Source: Exiguobacterium sp. s146
GTDB lineage: Bacteria > Bacillota > Bacilli > Exiguobacteriales > Exiguobacteriaceae
DNA length: 64,000 bases
Reading direction: 5' to 3'
Assembly: GCF_018618415.1 (NCBI RefSeq)
Contig: NZ_JACSMA010000003.1
Coordinates: 62,001 to 126,000 of the forward strand
Of this stretch, positions 25,017 to 35,809 are shown piece by piece. The notes beneath the pieces were generated by a model, which searched no databases, was not told the DNA's origin, and saw only the letters and a program-made list of their open reading frames with translations. Positions within the stretch are counted from its first letter, which is position 1. Each line of letters opens with the position of its first letter. A program made the translations under genes and the position numbers.

Positions 25017-25781
25017 TTACTCCGTTTTTCCTGTCTCGCGCGCAAAAGCGGTCAAACCTTTTTGCTTATATACCCCGAGCGACCGCTTCGGAAGGCTCTT
25101 CACCATCCAATTCTTTAAGATGCGCTGCTTGTCTTCCGCCTTCAATCCATAACCGTCCGTCACGACGTGGCGCGCCCGTGTCGTCACATCGTATAACGAG
25201 ATGGCGGCCGCGACCGAGATATTCAAGCTTTGGACGTAGCCCTGCATCGGAATCAAGTAGTTTCCGTCCGCCTTGGCGAGTGCTCGTTCCGACACGCCGT
25301 GATGTTCATTCCCGAACAAGAGCACGGTCGGTTTCGATACATCGATATCCTCGAGCGGCACCGCCTCTTCACTGAGTGCCGTCGCTAGCACTTGATACCC
25401 GTCCGCCTTCAACCGATCGATTGCGTCCTCGATGGAAGGGTGTTCGACCACGTCTACCCAACGATCGGCGCTCTTGGCGATAATCGAGTTCGGTTTGAAC
25501 TTGGCCCGACCCTCGACGACGTGCAACGTCTGCACACCGAACGCGTCCGCCGAGCGGAGCACGGCCGACTGATTGTGGGGATCATCGACCCCTTCCGTCA
25601 AAATCGTGATGTGGTTCGTCCGTAACGCCAACACTTCCTGCATCCGTTTGACACGGTCTGGCATCAACATGCTATACAGTAATCGATCTTCTTCTAATAA
25701 CAGGCCCGACTGCAACAACTCCTCAAGCAAGGCCGCCTGCTCTTCTTTTGATAATGCCGATGTCGTCTGTCTCCATCCCAT
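25017..25781 (-). CDS. SpoU/TrmH-family RNA 2'-O-methyltransferase
   Basis: A 254-residue SPOUT methyltransferase. The three SpoU motifs are present: QSAVLRSADAFG (motif 1), TVLLFGNEHHGVSE (motif 2) and IPMQGYVQSLNISVAAAISLYD in parts (motif 3), which form the trefoil knot and SAM site. The overall shape, with a short N-terminal helical part and a basic C-terminal tail, fits tRNA Gm18 methyltransferase TrmH, but rRNA targets cannot be excluded. The ATG at 25781 follows AAAGGGGCG. Confidence 0.85.
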   Translation of the reverse strand: MGWRQTTSALSKEEQAALLEELLQSGLLLEEDRLLYSMLMPDRVKRMQEVLALRTNHITILTEGVDDPHNQSAVLRSADAFGVQTLHVVEGRAKFKPNSIIAKSADRWVDVVEHPSIEDAIDRLKADGYQVLATALSEEAVPLEDIDVSKPTVLLFGNEHHGVSERALAKADGNYLIPMQGYVQSLNISVAAAISLYDVTTRARHVVTDGYGLKAEDKQRILKNWMVKSLPKRSLGVYKQKGLTAFARETGKTE

Positions 25782-25899
25782 CGTTCTCGCCCCTTTCAAC
25801 CTCTAGTATTGTAGCGAGATTCGTTCCGACTGACAAGCTAATGGAGGAACGAGTCAAATTGGGTTCGATTATGAAAATCTATGAAAATTAGGAAAACGG

Positions 25900-25928
25900 T
25901 TGCACAAAGTTATGCAATCGATTACAAT
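25900..25928 (+). promoter_or_regulatory. Promoter of the PTS operon
   Basis: TTGCAC (25900-25905), a 17-base spacer and TACAAT (25923-25928). Both elements are overlapped by palindromic operator-like sequences, so the promoter is likely repressed. Confidence 0.75.
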
Positions 25929-25948
25929 TATCTATGCAAGCGATTGCA
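25913..25948 (+). promoter_or_regulatory. Two LacI/CcpA-type operators on the PTS promoter
   Basis: TGCAATCGATTACA (25913-25926) covers the -10 box and TGCAAGCGATTGCA (25935-25948) lies over the start region. Both are near-palindromes with the CG centre typical of LacI-family sites. A third cre-like GGAAAACGGTTGCA is at 25891-25904 over the -35. Confidence 0.7.
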
Positions 25949-26002
25949 TTGACAGTCGCCATAGACAGATAAAAAGTTCCGCATAGGAAGGAAGCGTATC
26001 GC

Positions 26003-27631
26003 ATGAAACAACTCATCTCGTTCGACTTTTGGCAGAAACTCGGCAAGGCCTTAATGGTCGTCATCGCCGTCATGCCGGCCGCAGGTCTTATGATCTCGAT
26101 CGGTAAATTGATTGGCATGTCAGCCGGAGACGTCAGCATCTTGCTCACGACGGCTCGCATCATTGAAGACCTCGGTTGGGGAATCATCGTCAACTTGCAT
26201 ATCTTGTTCGCAGTCGCCATCGGTGGCTCATGGGCAAAAGACAAGGCCGGTGGTGCCTTCGCTGCACTCATCGCCTTCATCTTGATTAACCGCGTCACAG
26301 GTGCCATCTTCGCCGTTAACGGAACGATGCTCCAAGACCCGGAAGCGACTGTCCAGTCTCTCTTCGGAGCTGACCTTGTCGTCGCTGACTACTTCACATC
26401 AGTCCTCGGCTCACCAGCCCTCAACATGGGTGTGTTCGTCGGGATTATCGCCGGTTTCCTCGGTGGTGCCCTCTATAACAAGTTCTACAACTTCAACAAA
26501 TTACCGAACGCCCTCTCGTTCTTCAACGGGAAGCGCTTTGTCCCATTCGTCGTCATTCTCGGTTCGGTCGTTGCCGCTATCGCGTTGTCCATCATTTGGC
26601 CGACAATTCAAGGCGCGCTCAACAGCTTTGGTGAATGGATTGCGACATCACGCAACACGGCACCAGTCCTCGCGCCGTTCATCTACGGTGCGCTCGAGCG
26701 TCTCCTCTTGCCGTTCGGTTTGCATCACATGCTCACCGTACCGATGAACTACACGGAGCTCGGTGGCACGTATACGATTTTGACAGGTGCGACAGCCGGT
26801 TCGGTCGTTGCAGGTCAAGATCCGCTCTGGTTGGCTTGGGTAACGGACCTCGTTAACCTGCGTGCCGCTGGTGATACAGCCGCTTACAACGCATTGCTCG
26901 CAGACGTCGTACCGGCCCGCTTCAAAGTCGGTCAAGTCATCTTGTCGTTCGCTGCCTTGATCGGTGCTGCTTACGCGATGTACCGCAACGTTGACGAAGA
27001 CAAGAAAGCACAATACAAGCCGATGTTCTTGTCGGCTGGTCTCGCCGTCTTCTTGACAGGTGTCACAGAACCAATCGAATTCATGTTCATGTTCGTCGCT
27101 CCAGTCCTTTACGTCGTCTATGCACTCATGGCCGGTGCCGCCTTCGCTTTGGCGGATGTCATCGACCTTCGTGTCCACGCATTCGGTGCGATTGAATTGC
27201 TCACACGGATCCCGATGATTGTCAAAGCAGGATTGCTCCAAGACTTGATTAACTTCTTCCTCGTGTCAGCGGCCTTCTTCTTCTTGAACTTCGGTGTGTT
27301 CAACTTCTTCATCAAGAAGATGAACCTTCCGACGCCTGGTCGCAACGGGAACTACATGGAAGAAACAACTGAGAAATCGAACGTGACCGGCAACGAGCAG
27401 GTCATGGGGATTATCGCTCTACTCGGTGGGGAAAATAACATTGAAGACGTCGATGCCTGCATGACGCGTCTGCGTGTCACAGTCAAAGACATGTCGCTCG
27501 TTTCAGAAGAGAGTGAATGGAAAAAGAACGGCGCCATGGGTCTCATCTTGAAAGACCGCGGTGTCCAAGCAATCTACGGCCCGAAAGCCGACGTATTGAA
27601 GTCTGATATTCAAGACGTCATCGGTGCATAA
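26003..27631 (+). CDS. PTS sugar permease EIICB (MalX/glucoside-type)
   Basis: A 542-residue glucose-superfamily PTS permease. The EIIC part (about residues 1-440) has ten or so membrane segments, with MPAAGLMISIG near the N-terminus and GVTEPIEFMFMF late in the domain. The EIIB part (about 460-540) has the phospho-cysteine in DVDACMTRLRV. No EIIA domain is present, so phosphate must come from a separate EIIA(Glc)-like protein. The organisation resembles MalX and alpha-glucoside permeases; the sugar is not determined. The start follows GGAAGGAAG. The overlapping operators point to tight sugar-dependent control. Confidence 0.9.
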   Translation: MKQLISFDFWQKLGKALMVVIAVMPAAGLMISIGKLIGMSAGDVSILLTTARIIEDLGWGIIVNLHILFAVAIGGSWAKDKAGGAFAALIAFILINRVTGAIFAVNGTMLQDPEATVQSLFGADLVVADYFTSVLGSPALNMGVFVGIIAGFLGGALYNKFYNFNKLPNALSFFNGKRFVPFVVILGSVVAAIALSIIWPTIQGALNSFGEWIATSRNTAPVLAPFIYGALERLLLPFGLHHMLTVPMNYTELGGTYTILTGATAGSVVAGQDPLWLAWVTDLVNLRAAGDTAAYNALLADVVPARFKVGQVILSFAALIGAAYAMYRNVDEDKKAQYKPMFLSAGLAVFLTGVTEPIEFMFMFVAPVLYVVYALMAGAAFALADVIDLRVHAFGAIELLTRIPMIVKAGLLQDLINFFLVSAAFFFLNFGVFNFFIKKMNLPTPGRNGNYMEETTEKSNVTGNEQVMGIIALLGGENNIEDVDACMTRLRVTVKDMSLVSEESEWKKNGAMGLILKDRGVQAIYGPKADVLKSDIQDVIGA

Positions 27632-27635
27632 TCAA

Positions 27636-27668
27636 CAGGCCAGCTCGTACGAGTTGGCCTGTTTTTTT
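27636..27668 (+). terminator. Terminator after the PTS gene
   Basis: CAGGCCAGCTCGTACGAGTTGGCCTG stem in two arms (27636-27661) followed by seven T. Confidence 0.88.
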
Positions 27669-27684
27669 CTAAAGGAGGACTATC

Positions 27685-28476
27685 GTGAATATATTAACGC
27701 TGAACTGTCACGCCTGGTTAGAGGACCGTCAACAAGAGAAAATCGACTCGATTGTCGAACGGATCGCGAGCGAGGAATATGACATCATCGCACTGCAAGA
27801 AGTGAATCAACATAAAGAAGCCCCGCTCATCGATGGCTTGATTCGAGAGAACAACTTCGCCTATGTGCTCGTCGAGCGTTTAAAAGAACAAGGCGTCGAT
27901 TACTACATGACGTGGGACTTCGCCCATTACGGCTATGACATCTACGAGGAAGGGGTCGCAATCTTGTCGCGCACTCCGTTCGTGTCGACCGAATCGTTCT
28001 TCGTCTCGCAGACGACCGATCCGAACGATTACAAGTCTCGAAAAATCGTTAAGGCGGTCTTGGACGGCTTGGATGCGCCGACGGCAATTTACTCATGTCA
28101 CCTCGGTTGGTGGCATGACGCCGATGAACCGGTGCGCCATCAGCTCGATGAACTGTTGCGTCGCGTCGAGGACGACGATCGTGCCTTGTTGCTCGGTGAC
28201 TTCAATAACGACGCGTTCATCCGTGGCGAAGGGTACGACTACTTGATTGAGCACGGCCTCCAAGACCTGTTCCATTTGGCGACCGAGCGTGAAGGTGATG
28301 CGACCGTCCAAGGTAAGATTGCCGGCTGGGACGAGAACAAGCAGGCGCTTCGCATCGACTTGATGCTGACGAACGCCCCGATTCACGTCTCGCGTCACGC
28401 CGTCGTCTTTGACGGCGAGAACGGTCCTGTCGTTTCCGACCACGCCGGTGTCGAAGCGACCGCGTTCTGGCGCTAA
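27685..28476 (+). CDS. Endonuclease/exonuclease/phosphatase family protein
   Basis: A 263-residue DNase I-fold hydrolase with GTG start after AAAGGAGG. Motifs are LTLNCHAW, DIIALQEVN (metal-binding Glu), SCHLGWW (catalytic His), LLGDFNND and VSDHAGVEA. Such proteins cut phosphodiester or phosphomonoester bonds in nucleic acids, lipids or sugar phosphates. It begins only 54 bases after the PTS permease, with a terminator between, so partial read-through could link it to the sugar system. Substrate unknown. Confidence 0.88.
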   Translation: MNILTLNCHAWLEDRQQEKIDSIVERIASEEYDIIALQEVNQHKEAPLIDGLIRENNFAYVLVERLKEQGVDYYMTWDFAHYGYDIYEEGVAILSRTPFVSTESFFVSQTTDPNDYKSRKIVKAVLDGLDAPTAIYSCHLGWWHDADEPVRHQLDELLRRVEDDDRALLLGDFNNDAFIRGEGYDYLIEHGLQDLFHLATEREGDATVQGKIAGWDENKQALRIDLMLTNAPIHVSRHAVVFDGENGPVVSDHAGVEATAFWR

Positions 28477-28480
28477 TCAG

Positions 28481-28516
28481 ACCCTTTTCTTTCACAATGT
28501 GAGAGAAAAGGGTTTT
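28481..28516 (+). terminator. Terminator
   Basis: ACCCTTTTCTTTCACA and TGTGAGAGAAAAGGGT form the stem, then T residues. Confidence 0.88.
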
Positions 28517-28591
28517 GCTTTTGGCGAAAATTCGGTATGGTTGGAAACGACTGATGTCTAACAACAATCTTTTTGAAAGTAGTGATTCTTT

Positions 28592-29773
28592 TTGACGACT
28601 TCTTCAACGCTCAGTCGGACCGACTGGACGCTCATTTTATCGCTCGCCTTGCTCACGTTCGTGCTCGGGACGAGTGAATTTGTCATCGTCGGGATTTTGC
28701 CTGATATCGCCGACGGTCTGTCGATTTCGATTGCCACGGCCGGAACGCTCGTCTCAGCATTTGCCATCACGTTCGCCATCGGGACCCCGCTGACGATGTC
28801 ATTGACGAGTCATTTGCCGAAACGAAAACTGATGCTCACGCTCACCGCGCTATTCATCGTCTTCAACTTGTTCAGCAGTCTCGCCCCGACGTATGGGACG
28901 TTACTCGCGCTCCGGATGATGACCGCCGTCGTGACGGGTGTGCTCATCTCACTCTCCATGCTCGTCGCCAGTGAATCGGTGCCGACCGGGAAGCGCGGGA
29001 TTGCCGTCTCGTTCATCTTCGGTGGCTTCACGATGGCAAACGTGTTCGGAGTCCCGCTCGGCACGTTCATCGGGCAACGGACCGGATGGGAAACGACATT
29101 CTTGTTGACGACCGCGTTAGGCGTCGTCGCCTTCTTTGCCGTCTATCGTGTCGTCCCGAACCAGTTGACGAGCGTCAAGACGTCGATTGCCGATCAGTTG
29201 CGTCTGTTGACAAACCCGCGCATCTTGATCGCCTTCTTCATCCCCGCGTTCGGCTTCGGTGCGACGTACGTCGTCTATACGTATCTCGTCCCGATCTTAA
29301 AAGGGGTGCTCGGCGTCCCTGTTGCTTGGATCAGTCCGATTCTGTTCGCTTACGGATTCATCTCGATCTTCAGCAACATGGCGGCCGGGAAGATTGCCAG
29401 CCATAATCCGATTGGACGGCTTCGGTTCGTCTTCCTCATTCAGGCGCTCGTCTTGGCGGCATTGTATGTGACGACGTCGAACGTGACGCTCGGCCTCCTC
29501 AATATCGCGCTCATGTCATTCATAGCGATTCTGCTGACGACATCAACGCAAATCTATTTGATTGATTTGGCCGAGAAGTTCAATCCAGATGCCAAAGGCC
29601 TGGCCTCGTCCCTCATGCCGGTCGCGAGCAACGTCGGCATCGGCATGGGCTCAGCGCTCGGCGGGCTCGTCTATGCGAACGCACCTGTGATGACGCTTGC
29701 CCTCGTCGGTGGCGCCGTCGCGCTCGTGACAGCCTTGTTGACAGCGGTCAGTCATCAGCTCGACCAACGTTGA
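28592..29773 (+). CDS. MFS transporter, DHA1 family
   Basis: A 393-residue transporter with 12 predicted helices. LGTSEFVIVGILPDIA in helix 1 and the 65-80 loop (MSLTSHLPKRKL) place it with the AraJ/YdhP/Cmx drug-proton antiporters; motif C-like glycines are at FGGFTMANVFGVPLGTFIG. Substrate unknown; export of drugs or sugars is typical. The first in-frame start is TTG at 28592, with only a weak AAAGTAGTGA site before it, so expression may be low or the start may differ. It ends at a strong terminator. Confidence 0.85.
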   Translation: MTTSSTLSRTDWTLILSLALLTFVLGTSEFVIVGILPDIADGLSISIATAGTLVSAFAITFAIGTPLTMSLTSHLPKRKLMLTLTALFIVFNLFSSLAPTYGTLLALRMMTAVVTGVLISLSMLVASESVPTGKRGIAVSFIFGGFTMANVFGVPLGTFIGQRTGWETTFLLTTALGVVAFFAVYRVVPNQLTSVKTSIADQLRLLTNPRILIAFFIPAFGFGATYVVYTYLVPILKGVLGVPVAWISPILFAYGFISIFSNMAAGKIASHNPIGRLRFVFLIQALVLAALYVTTSNVTLGLLNIALMSFIAILLTTSTQIYLIDLAEKFNPDAKGLASSLMPVASNVGIGMGSALGGLVYANAPVMTLALVGGAVALVTALLTAVSHQLDQR

Positions 29774-29809
29774 AACAGCGTGCCCCATGATGCGGGCACG
29801 CTGTTTTTT
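29774..29809. terminator. Bidirectional terminator
   Basis: AACAGCGTGCCC-CATGAT-GCGGGCACGCTGTT followed by T residues, between convergent genes. Confidence 0.9.
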
Positions 29810-30512
29810 AGAGCCAATCGATGATTTGGTCAATCGTCTCGTCGAGTTGTTCTTTCGCACTGAGCGGGCTATCGTTATCCCCAGATTGTGGGCCGTACAT
29901 GCCGAAGTTGGCGTGATTGCCATCCTTGATTGGGTGGAACACGGCGTCATCCGGGACGGTGTCACGGCTCGCCTCGATATCGCTCTCGTTCGCGAGACCG
30001 TCGATTTCCCCGGAAACCGATAAGACGCGCAAATCGCTGTCCGCCATCGTACTGATCGGATACGAGGCGAGGAAGATGACCCCCTCGACTTGCTCCTCGT
30101 GTTCGAGCGCGTAACCGGACGCGGCCGAACCACCGAGTGAATGCCCGCCGACGACCCAACGTTCGATGTCTGGATGGGCGGCGATAATCGTCTCCGCGGC
30201 ATCGATATCCAAGATGCCGAGATTTAAGCGCAACGACGGAATGGCGACGAAGACACCTTCTTCTGCCAGTCTGGTTCCATAGTAAGCGTACGCCTCTTTC
30301 TCGACTTTCGCGCCCGGATACAGGATCACACCAATCTCGCTCGACGGGTCACCGAACTCGAGACGATTGTCCACTTCCTTCGCCTCAGCCGCGTAATTAA
30401 GCGCTTCTTCCGTCGGTCCGTACGTCAGTTGCGTCCACACGAGGAAGCCGATGATGGCGACCAAGATGACTCCTACTAGGCCAAGGCCAATCCACTTCAG
30501 TTTTTTCTTCAT
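29808..30512 (-). CDS. Membrane-anchored alpha/beta hydrolase
   Basis: A 234-residue protein with an N-terminal anchor (about residues 7-27, WIGLGLVGVILVAIIGFLVW) and a compact alpha/beta hydrolase domain outside the membrane. The nucleophile Ser is in VVGGHSLGGSAA, the acid in SGEIDGLA and the His in DGNHANFGMYG. It falls in the dienelactone hydrolase/Abhydrolase_5 group; lipid or ester substrates are possible. The ATG has a weak GGAGG within TGGAGGTATATA. It ends at the shared terminator and is divergent from the NCS2 permease. Confidence 0.85.
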   Translation of the reverse strand: MKKKLKWIGLGLVGVILVAIIGFLVWTQLTYGPTEEALNYAAEAKEVDNRLEFGDPSSEIGVILYPGAKVEKEAYAYYGTRLAEEGVFVAIPSLRLNLGILDIDAAETIIAAHPDIERWVVGGHSLGGSAASGYALEHEEQVEGVIFLASYPISTMADSDLRVLSVSGEIDGLANESDIEASRDTVPDDAVFHPIKDGNHANFGMYGPQSGDNDSPLSAKEQLDETIDQIIDWL

Positions 30513-30525
30513 TATATACCTCCAT

Positions 30526-30554
30526 TTGCATCCACTTCCCCGTCACGGTACACT
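30526..30554 (+). promoter_or_regulatory. Promoter of the NCS2 permease gene
   Basis: TTGCAT (30526-30531), 17-base spacer, TACACT (30549-30554), 33 bases before the start codon. Confidence 0.6.
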
Positions 30555-30587
30555 AATAATAAAAAAGGGAAATACCAGGGGGACATC

Positions 30588-31853
30588 ATGACCAAAAGTT
30601 CTGTAACCACGACGATTCAGTGGTTTATTTTTATTTTAGCTACAAACATTGTACCACCGCTCTCCATCGCTGCCTTATTCGAACTGTCGCCGGCCGACAC
30701 GATGACGTTCATCTCACGCTCACTGTTCGTCTTCGCGCTGTTCAGCATCATCCAAACACTGCTCGGACACCGTCTGCCGATTCTCGAAGGACCGGCCGGG
30801 ATTTGGTGGGGCGTCTTCACGCTCTATGCCTCCATCGGCCCAGCACTCTATGGAAGCGGACAAGAGACGCTACAGGCGCTCGGGTTCATGTTGTTCTTGA
30901 GCGGTGTGCTCGGTGTGGTCATGACCGTCACCGGCCTGTTGCGACGGATGCTGTCGTTGTTCACCCCGCAAGTGCTCGGGGTCTATATGATTCTACTCGT
31001 CCTGCAACTGTCGGGTGCCGTCATAAAAGGCGGTTTCGGTGTGACCGAGGACGGCATTAACGTCGTTCAAGCTGTGGCGACGGCCGGTCTCGTCTTGTTC
31101 GCGCTCACGCTCGAGCGGAGCCGATTCAAACAGTATGGACTCGTCATGACGCTCATCGTCGGGTTTTGGCTGTTCAACTTGCTCGGACTCGGTAACCCGA
31201 TCGTCCGTTCCGAGTCATTCTTCCTCGTCCCGGAACTGTTCCCGTTCGGAACGTGGGTATGGGATTGGAACTTGCTCCCGACCGCGTTCGTCATCACGTT
31301 GCTGCTCATGACGAACGTGCTCGCCAACATCAAGTTGATTGAGCGCATCGTCAGTTCACGCGAGAAGCGTCAGATTGAAGGCAACGTCCCGGCGTCGGGT
31401 GTCGTCAGCGGCATCAGTCAAATGGTGGCGGGCATGTTCGGGACACCGGGACCGGTCGCCATCTCTGGAACGGCCGGCTTCTTATCCTCGACGGAAAGCG
31501 TTCATCGCTCCCCCCATCTGGTGGCCCACGCCGTGATGATGGTGCTCGCCCTCATCGGTCCGTTCGTCTCGCTCATCGCGAGCATCCCGGCCGCCGTCGG
31601 TTACGCCATCGTCACCCCGCTCATCGCGACGATGATTATCATCGGGATTAACGAGGCGGCGTTCGAATTGAACCAGAAGACCGCCTCGCTCACGGTCGGT
31701 CTCCCGCTCGTCATCGGGGCCGGTGCGATGTTGCTCCCACCTGGGGCGATGAATGACTTGCCGCCACTCCTCGCGACCGTGTTCTCGAACGGGCTCGTCC
31801 TCGGCACGATCGTCGCCTTGACGACGGCCATTCTCAGCCGCATCCACGACTAA
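30588..31853 (+). CDS. NCS2 nucleobase:cation symporter (uracil/xanthine permease family)
   Basis: A 421-residue membrane transporter with 12-14 helices. It keeps the NCS2 features: a helix-1 opening (TNIVPPLSIAALF), LEGPAGIWWGVF, and GTPGPVAISGTAGFLSSTES in the position of the usual substrate loop. It is more divergent than PbuX at 32948, so its nucleobase cannot be named. The ATG follows CAGGGGGAC. It stands alone between a promoter and a bidirectional terminator. Confidence 0.85.
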   Translation: MTKSSVTTTIQWFIFILATNIVPPLSIAALFELSPADTMTFISRSLFVFALFSIIQTLLGHRLPILEGPAGIWWGVFTLYASIGPALYGSGQETLQALGFMLFLSGVLGVVMTVTGLLRRMLSLFTPQVLGVYMILLVLQLSGAVIKGGFGVTEDGINVVQAVATAGLVLFALTLERSRFKQYGLVMTLIVGFWLFNLLGLGNPIVRSESFFLVPELFPFGTWVWDWNLLPTAFVITLLLMTNVLANIKLIERIVSSREKRQIEGNVPASGVVSGISQMVAGMFGTPGPVAISGTAGFLSSTESVHRSPHLVAHAVMMVLALIGPFVSLIASIPAAVGYAIVTPLIATMIIIGINEAAFELNQKTASLTVGLPLVIGAGAMLLPPGAMNDLPPLLATVFSNGLVLGTIVALTTAILSRIHD

Positions 31854-31887
31854 AAAAGAACTGACCTCGCGCGAGGTCAGTTCTTTT
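31854..31887. terminator. Bidirectional terminator
   Basis: AAAAGAACTGACCTCG-CG-CGAGGTCAGTTCTTTT between convergent genes. It also ends the possible xpt-pbuX-RDD transcript. Confidence 0.92.
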
Positions 31888-32269
31888 CGGTTACATGCAT
31901 ATGGAACGCTGCATCATGCGGCAAGACGGCGCCGTCTTCGGCCTCGAAATGCGTGCGGTCCTTGACGTAGGTGACAATCGAACGAGTGTCACGGTGAAGT
32001 GCGCGTTTGAACGCCTGCTCGGCCGTGACCGGTGTCCCGTCGTCGTTCTTCAACTCGAGTCCTATCAGTTTATAGCCGAGCGTCTGTCCGCCGCGGCGCA
32101 TCTGACACGCTTCGAGCGCATAGGCGACGAGTGTCGGCGTGATGACAGCATGGACGAACTCGCTCTTCACTTTCTTCCGGACGAGCTGTTCGACCCCGTA
32201 ACTGACCAATCCCGCGACGACACTATCAATCAATACGGCTTGCATCCGTTTTTTCGTCAGTCGCTTCAT
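31877..32269 (-). CDS. RDD family membrane protein
   Basis: A short 130-residue RDD protein. The N-terminus is basic, two hydrophobic segments follow (LIDSVVAGLVSYGVEQL and VHAVITPTLVAYALEAC), and the family core MRRGGQTLGYKLIGLELKNDDGTPVT in two parts is intact, with the usual Arg and Asp residues. The C-terminal 40 residues are hydrophilic. RDD proteins are of uncertain function, some linked to Na+ or compatible-solute transport. The start overlaps the stop of the NAD-binding protein gene (ATGA). Confidence 0.82.
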   Translation of the reverse strand: MKRLTKKRMQAVLIDSVVAGLVSYGVEQLVRKKVKSEFVHAVITPTLVAYALEACQMRRGGQTLGYKLIGLELKNDDGTPVTAEQAFKRALHRDTRSIVTYVKDRTHFEAEDGAVLPHDAAFHMHVTEKN

Positions 32270-32913
32270 TGGCTCATCCTCTGCATCATACCAGACGTCA
32301 ATACTTCGATGCCTTGCCCTTCTTCTGCGGCCATAATCAACGCACGCGCCACGTGGAGCGCTTGAATCGGTGCGGCATCCGGGAGTTTATCGAGCAAGAA
32401 CGGTTGGAGCGGACGGCTGACGACCTCGGCCGCTTTCTCGCCGAGACGGAACTCCTCGCGATCGCCGAGCAAGAGCGACGGACGGGCGATAATCAAGTGC
32501 TCGAAACCGAACACTTTGAGCCCGTTCTCGAGCTCCCCTTTCACGCGGTTATAGAAGAACGGTGACCGAAGTGACGCGCCTTGTGCCGAGACGACGGCGT
32601 AACGTGTCGCCCCGTGTCGTTTCGCGACACGTGCCACTTCAAGCGGCAAGTCGAGATCGACATGTTTGAACGCCTGACGTGAACCGGCGACGGCAATCGT
32701 CGTCCCGAGTGCGCAGTAGACATCATCAATGTGCGGCAAAGCCTCGTCCATCCCTTCGAATCCGACGACCTCGTGCAGTTTCGGATGACTCCATCGTTTC
32801 GAGCGGCGGACGATAATCCAGACTTGATCATACCGTTCTTGTTCGAGCAACTGTTCGACGAGTTCGCGTCCGATCAATCCGGTGGCGCCAACGACAAGTG
32901 CAGTTTTCCCCAT
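32266..32913 (-). CDS. NAD(P)H-binding oxidoreductase-like protein (HTATIP2-type SDR)
   Basis: A 215-residue Rossmann protein. The dinucleotide loop GATGLIGRELVEQLL is at residues about 9-23, followed by VYCALGTTI and YAVVSAQGA with FFYNRVKGELE, as in atypical SDRs related to HTATIP2/YwnB. No clear catalytic Tyr-x3-Lys is intact apart from YNRVKG, so YxxxK is in fact conserved there. The start follows AGGGGGAAC. It lies 34 bases after pbuX with no terminator, so it may be read from the guanine-riboswitch transcript. Confidence 0.82.
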   Translation of the reverse strand: MGKTALVVGATGLIGRELVEQLLEQERYDQVWIIVRRSKRWSHPKLHEVVGFEGMDEALPHIDDVYCALGTTIAVAGSRQAFKHVDLDLPLEVARVAKRHGATRYAVVSAQGASLRSPFFYNRVKGELENGLKVFGFEHLIIARPSLLLGDREEFRLGEKAAEVVSRPLQPFLLDKLPDAAPIQALHVARALIMAAEEGQGIEVLTSGMMQRMSQ

Positions 32914-32947
32914 GCTTGTTCCCCCTAATTACGTAGTTCCTTTCAGT

Positions 32948-34992
<2,045 letters not shown>

Positions 34993-35140
34993 CGAATCTT
35001 TTATTTATATAAGATAGGACTTATTCTAGACGATATTTTATAAATTGCAACCCGTTTTGGAAAAGACGGCTAAAAGTTCGATTTTTCTGAAACTGCTGTA
35101 TACTAAAGATACTGGAAAAACGAGAGGAGCCACATCCATT

Positions 35141-35749
35141 ATGAAGCTATTCGTTTTAGGTGCCACCGGTCGGACCGGTCATCAGTTTGTCGATCAAGCC
35201 ATCGAGCATGGTCATCATGTCACCGCTTTCGTACGGGAACAGAAAAAATTGATTCCGACCCCGCAACTTGAGATCATCGAAGGCGACGTCACAGACAGCG
35301 CCGCACTGACGGACGCCCTCGCTGGTCATGATGCCGTCATCAGCTGTCTCGGGACCGACTTGAGTGATTCGGACTTCTTGGCCCGCGTCACCGATGCACT
35401 CGTCCCAGCACTGAAAGCAAACGCCATCAACCGGGTCGTCTATCTCGCGTCGGCTGGAATCGACAAAGAGATTCCAGGCATCGCCGGCACGGTCGTCACG
35501 TTCATGCTTCGGAAACCGCTCCGTGATCACCGGGCCGCGGTCGACCTGTGGCGCAACTCGTCGTTCGATTACACGATCGTGCGGCCGATGCAATTGACGG
35601 ACGGTCCTCGGACGTCGGTGTATCGCACGTCCGTCGACAGCGTTCCAGACAACGGGAAACAGATTTCACGGGCCGATGTCGCCCAGTTCATGTTGAACAC
35701 CGTTGAAGACCAGCTCTTCATCCGTCAATCGGTTGGACTGGCGTACTAA
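35141..35749 (+). CDS. NAD(P)H-binding protein (atypical SDR, YwnB-like)
   Basis: A 202-residue Rossmann-fold protein with the loop VLGATGRTGHQFVDQA at the N-terminus, VISCLGTDLSDS, VYLASAGID and YTIVRPMQLTDGP. It belongs to the NmrA-like/NAD(P)-binding group related to biliverdin reductase B and YwnB. It may reduce flavins or sense NADP(H); no substrate is clear. The ATG at 35141 follows GAGAGGAG with a rather long spacing. A TATACT box at about 35099-35104 could be its -10. Confidence 0.85.
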   Translation: MKLFVLGATGRTGHQFVDQAIEHGHHVTAFVREQKKLIPTPQLEIIEGDVTDSAALTDALAGHDAVISCLGTDLSDSDFLARVTDALVPALKANAINRVVYLASAGIDKEIPGIAGTVVTFMLRKPLRDHRAAVDLWRNSSFDYTIVRPMQLTDGPRTSVYRTSVDSVPDNGKQISRADVAQFMLNTVEDQLFIRQSVGLAY

Positions 35750-35809
35750 TTTTTTTCAATCCATGCTACAATATCGGATAGTCAACTTTGAAAGGAACGA
35801 ATAAGAATT

